Source of the DNA: Bacillota bacterium
GTDB taxonomy: Bacteria; Bacillota; Clostridia; Lachnospirales; Lachnospiraceae
Assembly: GCA_017861355.1 (NCBI GenBank)
Contig: JAGFXQ010000225.1
Span: 1 to 8,121, forward strand
Reading direction: 5' to 3'
Length of the DNA: 8,121 bases
Each line of letters starts with the position of its first letter. The first letter of the stretch is position 1. Both the position numbers and the translations under genes were made by a program. Below the pieces are notes generated by a model, which searched no databases, was not told the DNA's origin, and worked only from the letters and a program-made list of their open reading frames with translations. Below, piece by piece: positions 1-5,262 of the stretch.

Positions 1-668
1 CTGTCCACGATAACACCACCCAGAGCAACCGCATGACCGTCCATATACTTCGAGGTTGAATGTACAATAATGTCTGCACCGAATTCAATGGGACGGCAAT
101 TAATTGGCGTAGCAAAGGTATTATCGATAAATAAAGGCAAACCATTCTTATGAGCGAACTCAGCCAACTTCTCGATATCCGTAATTACTAGAGCGGGATT
201 TGCAATCGTCTCAGCAAATACCAGCTTTGTATTCTCTCTGACATCCTTTTGTAATTCTTCTAAGGATGCCTCCGGATCAACGAAGGTTACTTCAATTCCC
301 AACCGTTTCAGTGTTACGGCAAAAAGATTTGTAGTTCCACCATAGATAGTACTGGTGGATATCATGTGGTCTCCGCTACTGCAAATATTGAGCACTGCAA
401 TCAGACTTGCCGCTTGACCGGAGGATGTACACAATGCACCTACTCCTCCTTCTAATGAAGCAATCTTACGTTCCACGCAATCAACCGTTGGATTCGCAAG
501 TCTTGTATAGAAAAAGCCCTCCTCAGTAAGATCAAACAGTTTACCGACATGCTCACTGGAATCATATTTAAAGGTAGTACTTTGATAAATCGGTAATACT
601 CTCGGCTCACCATTCTTTGGCTGATAACCTTCCTGAATACATTTTGTCTCGATATGGTAATTACTCAT
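1..668 (-). CDS. metY: O-acetylhomoserine sulfhydrylase (MetY-like), N-terminal part, cut by window edge
   Basis: This PLP enzyme of the Cys/Met metabolism family would condense O-acetyl-L-homoserine with sulfide to give homocysteine in the cytoplasm. Reading leftward from ATG at 668 gives 222 whole codons open to the window edge, about half of the usual 425-430 residues. Visible hallmarks are YTR at residues 54-56 (contacts the PLP phosphate of the partner subunit), SSGQAA at 82-87, IYGGT at 108-112, the PLP-ring aspartate in IDNTFATP (D182), and the Schiff-base lysine K207 in HSTSKYMDGH. The ETIANP stretch at 153-158 resembles sulfhydrylases more than cystathionine gamma-synthase or lyase, so MetY is preferred, though a related transsulfuration enzyme cannot be excluded from half a protein. 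The start is set by AAAGGTGG about 5 nt upstream; the nearby ATG at 673 runs straight into TGA. No frame damage is seen. Confidence 0.93.
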   Translation of the reverse strand, partial: MSNYHIETKCIQEGYQPKNGEPRVLPIYQSTTFKYDSSEHVGKLFDLTEEGFFYTRLANPTVDCVERKIASLEGGVGALCTSSGQAASLIAVLNICSSGDHMISTSTIYGGTTNLFAVTLKRLGIEVTFVDPEASLEELQKDVRENTKLVFAETIANPALVITDIEKLAEFAHKNGLPLFIDNTFATPINCRPIEFGADIIVHSTSKYMDGHAVALGGVIVD

Positions 669-724
669 CACATCCACCTTTCCCAACTTATATATGTATT
701 ATTATTCAAATATTGTTATAAGAA

Positions 725-753
725 ATCATATAACCCAAGGCTGCATTTGTCAA
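725..753 (-). promoter_or_regulatory. Sigma-A-type promoter for the metY-like gene
   Basis: On the minus strand, TTGACA (753-748) is followed by a 17-nt spacer and TATGAT (730-725). That is a perfect -35, a five-of-six -10 and ideal spacing. Transcription would begin near 718 and leave a leader of about 50 nt before the ATG at 668. This is too short for a SAM riboswitch, and no SAM-box motif is visible. It lies beyond the thrS-end hairpin, so metY is transcribed independently of thrS. Confidence 0.8.
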
Positions 754-775
754 CAAAAAGCTATATTTTATAGAG

Positions 776-843
776 AAAGTCCGTGAAACACAAATTGCAT
801 CATCGACAACAATCGATAAGTCAAAATGCGTTTCACGGACTTT
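776..843 (-). terminator. Long hairpin after thrS, probable terminator
   Basis: Arms 776-789 (AAAGTCCGTGAAAC) and 830-843 are perfect 14-bp complements. Inside the 40-nt loop, GCAT/ATGC and ATCGA/TCGAT can pair, giving a stacked long hairpin. It starts 22 nt beyond the thrS stop codon, as a thrS terminator would. A clean T-tract follows only on the plus strand (TTTTCTTTAT, 841-850). On the minus strand the arm ends in CTTT and then CTCTAT, so termination of thrS there could be weak or bidirectional. Confidence 0.55.
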
Positions 844-865
844 TCTTTATTAGTATGATATATTA

Positions 866-2194
866 TTAGTTATTCTCTACTACTTCGATTTTTCTGATTT
901 CTTTTGTTCTGATTTCCTTACAGATATCATCAACAAAATCAGCAAGTGGCTTCTGTCCTTCGTCTCCAAGGAAACGGCTTCTGACCGATACTACGCCATC
1001 TTCCTCTTCCTTCTGTCCTACGACTAGCATGTAAGGAACACGATCCAGTCTAGCCTCTCTGATCTTATAACCAATCTTCTCAGCTCTTTCATCTATAGTA
1101 ACAAGAACATTATTGTTCTGGAGCTCTTCCTTTACTTTCTTCGCATATTCATGGTATTTCTCAGAAATTGGTAAGATTCTTACCTGCTCGGGACATAACC
1201 AGGTCGGGAATAAGCCGGCATATTTCTCAATCAGCCATGCCAATGTTCTCTCATAACAACCCATGCTGGTTCTGTGGATGATATAAGGACGAACCTTATC
1301 ACCGTTCTGATCAACATAGTACATATCGAACTGCTCCGCAATCAGGGCATCCCACTGAACAGTAATCATTGTGTCCATCTTACCATATACGTTCTTTGCC
1401 TGAATATCCACCTTAGGACCATAGAAAGCAGCCTCGCCCTCTTCTTCATAGAAGGGGATTTCAAGTTCTGTTAATACCTTACGGATTCTGTCCTGAGTCT
1501 CTTCCCATACATCTACGGTTCCGATATATTTTGCTGTGTTATTCGGATCCCATTTGGATAATCGATAAGTTACATCATCCTCAACACCTAATGTCTTCAA
1601 GCAGTATCTGGCAAGATCCAGACAACCCTTGAACTCTTCATCCATCTGATCCGGTCGAACAATTAAGTGACCTTCGGAAATCGTGAACTGGCGAACACGA
1701 GTTAAGCCATGCATTTCACCGGAATCCTCATTACGGAATAGAGTTGATGTCTCACCATAACGAAGAGGCAAATCGCGATAGGATTTCTGACTGTTCTTAT
1801 ATACATAATACTGGAAGGGACAGGTCATCGGACGAAGCGCAAATACTTCTTTATCCACCTTCTCATCGCCTAGAACAAACATACCCTCTTTGTAATGATC
1901 CCAGTGACCGGAAATCTTATATAAATCACTCTTAGCCATCAAAGGAGTCTTGGTTCTTACATAACCACGACGCTCCTCCTCATCCTCGATCCATCTCTGA
2001 AGAGTCTGGATCATCTTAGTTCCCTTCGGCATCAAGAGCGGAAGTCCCTGTCCGATTACATCAACCGTAGTAAATAACTCCATCTCACGGCCTAATTTGT
2101 TATGATCACGCTTCTTGATATCCTCAAGATATACTAAATATTCATCCAGTTCAGCATTCTTGGTAAATGCAGTACCATATACTCTGGTCAGCAT
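866..2194 (-). CDS. thrS: C-terminal ThrRS fragment: class II catalytic core and anticodon-binding domain
   Basis: This 442-residue open frame begins at an internal methionine of ThrRS (KNK-MLTRVYGTAF) 45 nt past the premature stop. It covers the whole catalytic core: motif 1 region at about 62-86, motif 2 at about 146-175 (FRNEDSGEMHGLTRVRQF), motif 3 at about 305-323 (ER at 315-316), and zinc ligands C125, H176 and H307. A C-terminal anticodon-binding domain runs from about 332 to 430. E. coli ThrRS lacking its editing domains is known to keep charging activity, so this piece could be catalytic if translated. Only a poor GAGAAG lies upstream of the ATG, so separate initiation is doubtful. 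Two core motifs differ from E. coli: FTISEGH replaces FTQDDAH and MTCPFQ replaces MNCPGH. It is more likely the downstream part of one broken gene than an independent gene. Confidence 0.7.
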   Translation of the reverse strand: MLTRVYGTAFTKNAELDEYLVYLEDIKKRDHNKLGREMELFTTVDVIGQGLPLLMPKGTKMIQTLQRWIEDEEERRGYVRTKTPLMAKSDLYKISGHWDHYKEGMFVLGDEKVDKEVFALRPMTCPFQYYVYKNSQKSYRDLPLRYGETSTLFRNEDSGEMHGLTRVRQFTISEGHLIVRPDQMDEEFKGCLDLARYCLKTLGVEDDVTYRLSKWDPNNTAKYIGTVDVWEETQDRIRKVLTELEIPFYEEEGEAAFYGPKVDIQAKNVYGKMDTMITVQWDALIAEQFDMYYVDQNGDKVRPYIIHRTSMGCYERTLAWLIEKYAGLFPTWLCPEQVRILPISEKYHEYAKKVKEELQNNNVLVTIDERAEKIGYKIREARLDRVPYMLVVGQKEEEDGVVSVRSRFLGDEGQKPLADFVDDICKEIRTKEIRKIEVVENN

Positions 2195-2238
2195 CTTATT
2201 CTTCTCAGAGCCTCTCCAGTAAGCACCGGAGGAATTAA

Positions 2239-2847
2239 TCAGCTTAAATGCTTTAATATTCTCAGCTTAAATGCTTTAATATTCTTCGTACTCATTAAGT
2301 GCGGTCCGGCACAGAGATCAACGAAGTCACCCTGTTGGTAGAAGGAAAGCTCTGCATCCACCGGCAGATCTTCGATTAACTCCACCTTATAAGGCTCATT
2401 CTTAGATTGCATGAGAGCAATTGCCTCTGCACGGGGCAGTGTAAAGCGAACCAGGTCTGCACCCTCTTTAATAATCTTTTTCATCTCAACTTCCAAAGCA
2501 TCGAGAGCTGCTCTGTCTAAGGAAGGGAGGTCAAAATCATAATAGAAACCAGTGTCAATTGAAGGTCCGATTGCAAGCTTTGCCTCCGGGTATAATCTCT
2601 TCACTGCCTGAGCCAATACGTGTGAAGTTGTATGACGATATGCTGCCTTACCTGCAGCATCATTAAAGGTTACAATATTTAAACTGCTGTCCTGATCAAC
2701 GATAGTTCGAAGGTCCACCACCTTGCCGTCCAATTCTCCAGCACAGGCCATTCTTGCTAAGCCTTCGCTGATATCACTTGCGATCTCGTATACGGACATT
2801 GCTTTGTCATACTCTTTGAAAGATCCGTCTTTTAATGTGATTTTCAT
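2239..2847 (-). CDS. thrS: N-terminal ThrRS fragment: TGS and editing (SAD) domains
   Basis: This is the 202-residue product actually readable from the thrS start as sequenced. Residues 1 to about 62 form the TGS domain. Residues from about 70 to 195 form the second additional (tRNA-SAD) domain, which hydrolyses mischarged Ser-tRNA-Thr. The editing-site signature is complete: H72 and H76 in HTTSH, and D177, C179 and H183 in VDLCAGPH, matching E. coli H73, H77, D180, C182 and H186. The last seven residues (RILKHLS) come from the shifted frame within the second repeat copy and are not native. The fragment has no class II aminoacylation motifs, so alone it could edit but not charge tRNA. Whether it is made or folds is unknown. 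Confidence 0.75.
   Translation of the reverse strand: MKITLKDGSFKEYDKAMSVYEIASDISEGLARMACAGELDGKVVDLRTIVDQDSSLNIVTFNDAAGKAAYRHTTSHVLAQAVKRLYPEAKLAIGPSIDTGFYYDFDLPSLDRAALDALEVEMKKIIKEGADLVRFTLPRAEAIALMQSKNEPYKVELIEDLPVDAELSFYQQGDFVDLCAGPHLMSTKNIKAFKLRILKHLS
2240..2285. repeat. Perfect 23-bp tandem duplication inside thrS
   Basis: Two identical, directly abutting copies lie at 2240-2262 and 2263-2285; each begins CAGCTTAAATGC and ends ATATTCT. Each copy contains a short inverted repeat (TTAAA-TGC-TTTAA), which could favour polymerase slippage. One copy is native coding sequence (KNIKAFKL). The other is surplus and causes the thrS frameshift. Confidence 0.98.
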
Positions 2848-2946
2848 AAATATCTCCTTTCATATTATAAATAATTGATGTTACCTTAATCTGGAGATTT
2901 ATTCTCCGTTAACACCTTGCAGATACAACTGATAATTTTAGGGTAT

Positions 2947-2995
2947 AAAAAAACTCCCCACTTTCGATTGCACTCTGCGTATCGAAAGGGACGAG
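2947..2995 (-). terminator. Intrinsic terminator of the thrS T-box
   Basis: Arms 2995-2981 and 2968-2954 form a 15-position stem (CTCGTCCCTTTCGAT against ATCGAAAGTGGGGAG; two mismatches and one G-U), with a 12-nt loop and seven Ts (2953-2947). It is mutually exclusive with the antiterminator at 3024-3010 and is the off-state of the riboswitch. Confidence 0.92.
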
Positions 2996-3224
2996 CGTAT
3001 AGTTTACGTCGCGGTTCCACCCTTATTGGTGTATAGCACCCACTTAATTAGATGATAACGGGATCACCGGACCGGATTAGGGTCGCTCGGAGTTGGTCTT
3101 CCTACATATCATAATAAGATACTCACACCAATCATATCTCTCTCTGAATTATTCAACATAGTACTCTTCTCGTCAACGCTTTATTACATACATCATATTC
3201 AATATGTTGTATATGTTCGTTACT
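2947..3224 (-). promoter_or_regulatory. T-box riboswitch (threonine), thrS leader
   Basis: The minus-strand leader holds the conserved T-box sequence AAGGGTGGAACCGCG (3024-3010). Its UGGA (3019-3016) would pair with the 3' end of uncharged tRNA-Thr to form the antiterminator. Upstream are Stem I hallmarks: GACGAGAAGAGTA (about 3174-3162), AG-rich AGAGAGAG (about 3145-3138), and the distal GGTGTGAGT. The candidate specifier is ACC (3097-3095) in GAAGACCAACTCCGAG, followed by a purine; ACT (3093-3091) is the alternative, and both encode threonine. Downstream is the competing terminator at 2947-2995. By the known mechanism, scarcity of charged tRNA-Thr allows readthrough into thrS. The leader runs about 375 nt from the start site to the ATG and shows no defect. 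Confidence 0.96.
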
Positions 3225-3230
3225 ATCGTA

Positions 3231-3258
3231 ATTATAACATTCCGTTTAAGAAAGTCAA
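3231..3258 (-). promoter_or_regulatory. Sigma-A-type promoter for the thrS T-box transcript
   Basis: On the minus strand, TTGACT (3258-3253), a 16-nt spacer and a perfect TATAAT (3236-3231) put the start near 3224, just ahead of T-box Stem I. The gene on the other side diverges, so this is the natural thrS promoter. Confidence 0.8.
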
Positions 3259-3272
3259 TACAAATTCATAAT

Positions 3273-3286
3273 TTTCATTAATGAAA
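3273..3286. promoter_or_regulatory. 14-bp perfect palindrome between divergent promoters, possible operator
   Basis: TTTCATTAATGAAA is its own reverse complement. It sits 15 bp upstream of the thrS -35 box and about 35 bp upstream of the likely promoter of the aldose-epimerase gene. The position suits a dimeric regulator site, but no regulator gene is nearby, and AT-rich palindromes arise by chance. Confidence 0.3.
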
Positions 3287-3320
3287 GGCTACCATAAATG
3301 GATAGCACATGAAATAGCTG

Positions 3321-3349
3321 TGGTAAATTATCGTTCTCTATGATAAAAT
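3321..3349 (+). promoter_or_regulatory. Weak candidate promoter for the aldose-epimerase gene
   Basis: TGGTAA (3321-3326), a 17-nt spacer and TAAAAT (3344-3349) are the best promoter-like pair upstream of the ATG at 3383. An overlapping TATGAT (3339-3344) is another possible -10. The -35 is poor, so activation or a different start is possible. Confidence 0.35.
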
Positions 3350-3382
3350 GATACCGAAAATGTTACTGCCAAAGGAGAAAAC

Positions 3383-4276
3383 ATGATGTCAACCTATACA
3401 TTAAAAAATGAAATCTTAGCAATTGAGGTGGAGGATTGCGGAGCTGAACTCACCCGAATTACCCACCGTAATACAAATACCGAATATTTGTGGAATGGGG
3501 ACCCTGCTTTCTGGAAGCGTCATTCCCCCATCCTTTTTCCGATTGTTGGCTCTTTGAAGAACAAAACCTATACCTTTCAGGGGCAGACCTATTCTTTACC
3601 TCAGCATGGCTTTGCCAGAGACATGAACTTTGATCTAATTCGTCAGTCTGAGAAGGAACTCTGGTTCTCATTGGAAGCAAATGATGAGACCAAGAAGGTG
3701 TATCCCTTTGATTTTCGCCTGGAATTAGGCTATCAGCTGGAGGAAAATCAGATTACTGTCTTATGGAAGGTAATCAACACCGGCAGCGGTACTCTACACT
3801 TCTCTATCGGCGGGCACCCGGCCTTCCGTTGTCCTCTGAAGGATGGAGAACTGCGATCGGATTATTATCTTAAGTTTGATACTGATCAGCCGATCCATTA
3901 CCTATTAGTCGATGAAAACGGTATGGCTGTGAACAAGCCTTTCGAGGAGCAGCATATTCTGACCACCGAGGATGGTTTCCTGCCGATCTATTCTCATCTG
4001 TTCGACCGGGATGCTCTCATTATCGAGGAAAATCAATATCACTGTGTCTCCTTTGCTGACAGTACAAAGAAACCGTATCTCTCCGTTCACTTTGATGCAC
4101 CACTCTTTGGTCTGTGGTCACCTGCGAAGAAGAATGTACCCTTTGTTTGTATCGAGCCTTGGTATGGTCGTTGTGATTACAGTGACTTTAATGGTACACT
4201 GGAGGAACGACAATACGGAAATCAGCTTGCTGCAGATGAGGTGTTCGAAGCTTCCTATACCATCACCATCCACTAA
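3383..4276 (+). CDS. Aldose 1-epimerase family protein (LacX-like mutarotase)
   Basis: This 297-residue cytoplasmic protein belongs to the galactose-mutarotase-like beta-sandwich family, which interconverts alpha and beta anomers of hexoses or related sugars. The catalytic signature is visible: H75 in QHGFARD, H145 in GGHPAF, and the general base E258 in CIEPWYG, matching the His-His-Glu set of GalM. The N-terminal pattern (LKNEILAIEVEDCGAEL, then LFPIVGSLKN) and a length near 290-300 fit the LacX/YeaD-type branch rather than longer GalM proteins. The exact sugar cannot be told. There is no signal peptide or membrane segment. The start is supported by AAAGGAG 5 nt before ATG 3383; the next codon is also ATG (3386) and could serve instead. 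The gene stands alone, diverges from thrS and ends at a strong terminator. No sugar-transport or catabolic gene is adjacent. Confidence 0.92.
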   Translation: MMSTYTLKNEILAIEVEDCGAELTRITHRNTNTEYLWNGDPAFWKRHSPILFPIVGSLKNKTYTFQGQTYSLPQHGFARDMNFDLIRQSEKELWFSLEANDETKKVYPFDFRLELGYQLEENQITVLWKVINTGSGTLHFSIGGHPAFRCPLKDGELRSDYYLKFDTDQPIHYLLVDENGMAVNKPFEEQHILTTEDGFLPIYSHLFDRDALIIEENQYHCVSFADSTKKPYLSVHFDAPLFGLWSPAKKNVPFVCIEPWYGRCDYSDFNGTLEERQYGNQLAADEVFEASYTITIH

Positions 4277-4298
4277 TAATAGCGATATCACAAAAATC

Positions 4299-4352
4299 AG
4301 GGATAGAAAAGCCGTCATGATGTTTCATCCGGCTTTCCTATCCCTATTTTTA
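4299..4352. terminator. Bidirectional intrinsic terminator between convergent genes
   Basis: Arms 4299-4314 and 4330-4345 pair over 16 positions with one mismatch (AGGGATAG-A-AAAGCCG against CGGCTTT-C-CTATCCCT), with a 15-nt loop. The plus strand then has ATTTTTAT. On the minus strand the arm is followed by GATTTTTG, so it can stop both the epimerase gene and the minus-strand gene whose stop lies at 4415. Confidence 0.92.
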
Positions 4353-4414
4353 TACCTAATTTTATCTCTTTTAACTGAACACCACAACAACAGTGTGTTC
4401 CATTGTCCTATCTA

Positions 4415-5098
4415 CTATTTATTCCCGGTAGGCAAAAAAGGAATCAGAGAGTTAGCAACACTCATTACCGGCATCGTCTGAAGAATAATCTTGCCAGGTC
4501 CGGTTACTACTGTGTTGAATACACCTTCTCCACCAAAAATCATATTCTTTAATCCGGGTACGGTATGAACCTCCATGGTACAGCTTTCCGTCATCGCTGC
4601 CAGATAACCGGTATCTACCACCATCTGCTGACCCGGTTGCAAGGTGTACTCAACTGCAAAACCATCTATCTCAATGAATACAGTACCATGACCGGAAAGT
4701 CTCTGCATGATAAAACCCTCTCCACCAAACAGACCTGCTCCCAGCTTCTTCTGGAAATGCAGCGATAATTCTACGCTTGCTTCTGACGCTAAGAAAGAGG
4801 ATTTCTGAACAATCATATTGTTGCCGGGGCTAATCTCTAATGCCCGTATCGAGCCTGGAAAGCTTGAAGCAAAGGCAATCATACCCTCTCCGCCCATTGC
4901 AGTGTATCGGTTTTGGAACAAGGAATCTCCGGAGAACATTCTTCCGAGTGCCTTTCCTAATCCACCATTTGTAGAAGTCTCCATCTTCATGTTGGGACTC
5001 ATCCAACTCATGGAACCTCGTTCCGTGATCAGAGTCTCACCCGAATTCACATAACAGGTAACAACGGGCAACGGCTCTCCAATAATCTCATACCTCAT
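4415..5098 (-). CDS. AIM24 / TIGR00266 family protein of unknown function
   Basis: The 227-residue protein matches the AIM24 family (PF01987, TIGR00266), which is widespread in bacteria and named after a yeast mitochondrial protein; its bacterial role is not established. The sequence shows an internal threefold pattern. GGEG recurs at residues 69-72, 125-128 and 189-192, each time in a hydrophobic beta-strand context (MGGEGMIAF, FGGEGFIMQ, FGGEGVFNT). This fits the all-beta fold of the family. There is no signal peptide or membrane helix, although the tail is hydrophobic around 205-222. GGGAGG 7 nt before the ATG at 5098 fixes the start; an ATG just upstream reads into TGA. The gene lies 164 nt downstream of the M16 peptidase gene on the same strand with no clear terminator between, so co-transcription is possible. 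It converges with the epimerase gene. Confidence 0.9.
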   Translation of the reverse strand: MRYEIIGEPLPVVTCYVNSGETLITERGSMSWMSPNMKMETSTNGGLGKALGRMFSGDSLFQNRYTAMGGEGMIAFASSFPGSIRALEISPGNNMIVQKSSFLASEASVELSLHFQKKLGAGLFGGEGFIMQRLSGHGTVFIEIDGFAVEYTLQPGQQMVVDTGYLAAMTESCTMEVHTVPGLKNMIFGGEGVFNTVVTGPGKIILQTMPVMSVANSLIPFLPTGNK

Positions 5099-5138
5099 TT
5101 CATAACCTCCCTATTACTTTATTTATTTCACAACTATC

Positions 5139-5230
5139 TTCCTATAATTATCTGCTTCCTTAATTTATTGCTTCCTTTATTAATCTAGTTCCTTTTTTTA
5201 TAGTTCCTTTTTTTATAGTTCCTTTATTTA
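5139..5230. repeat. Phased short-repeat tract, six copies at 15-17 bp spacing
   Basis: The core TTCCT (AGGAA on the minus strand) recurs at 5139, 5156, 5172, 5189, 5204 and 5219, with spacings of 17, 16, 17, 15 and 15 bp. The right-hand part is a near-perfect 15-bp tandem repeat (TAGTTCCTTTTTTTA, twice, then a variant). On the minus strand each unit reads like a TATAAA box followed by a purine-rich AAGGAA. It lies in the untranslated gap in front of the AIM24-family gene. Confidence 0.85.
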
Positions 5231-5241
5231 TCAATTTTCAA
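5212..5241 (-). promoter_or_regulatory. Candidate promoter for the AIM24-family gene
   Basis: On the minus strand, TTGAAA (5241-5236), an 18-nt spacer and TATAAA (5217-5212) form a plausible promoter with a leader of about 110 nt. The -10 is part of the repeat tract, and a second TATAAA lies 15 bp downstream, so this assignment is uncertain. Confidence 0.35.
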
Positions 5242-5262
5242 TTAATAAAATTTCTATCCGTA

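Larger units (their letters stand above)
866..2847 (-). pseudogene. thrS: Threonyl-tRNA synthetase gene broken by a 23-bp tandem duplication
   Basis: ThrRS charges tRNA-Thr with threonine and is normally essential. The gene starts at ATG 2847 with AAAGGAG ideally spaced upstream, and reads to TAA at 866-868. It is interrupted because 2240-2262 is repeated exactly at 2263-2285. Twenty-three bases is not a multiple of three, so after codon 195 (CTG) the frame shifts, adds RILKHLS and stops at TGA (2241-2239). Skipping one copy continues as KL-INSSGAYWRG and joins the downstream frame exactly. The repaired gene is 1959 nt, or 652 residues, the normal ThrRS size. Repaired numbering puts the zinc ligands at C335, H386 and H517, close to E. 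coli 334, 385 and 511. No other damage is seen. Either the assembly is wrong here, or this is a recent lesion or a split gene. A T-box leader lies upstream. Confidence 0.93.

Noticed and set aside
669..720. SAM riboswitch in front of the metY-like gene
   Set aside because: The strong promoter leaves only about 50 nt of leader, with no SAM-box motif.
1274..1935. Plus-strand open frames inside thrS
   Set aside because: They are antisense to conserved ThrRS catalytic sequence and have no family resemblance; they are codon-bias shadows.
2239..2285. Programmed ribosomal frameshift in thrS
   Set aside because: The surplus is an exact 23-nt duplication, which would need a +1 or -2 shift. There is no slippery heptamer with a stimulatory structure, and ThrRS is not known to use frameshifting.
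3972..4481. A 169-codon plus-strand open frame
   Set aside because: It overlaps the well-supported epimerase gene in another frame, runs through the bidirectional terminator, and has no recognisable domain or ribosome site.
5139..5230. CRISPR-like array
   Set aside because: The unit is 15-17 bp, AT-rich and degenerate, without distinct spacers or cas genes.
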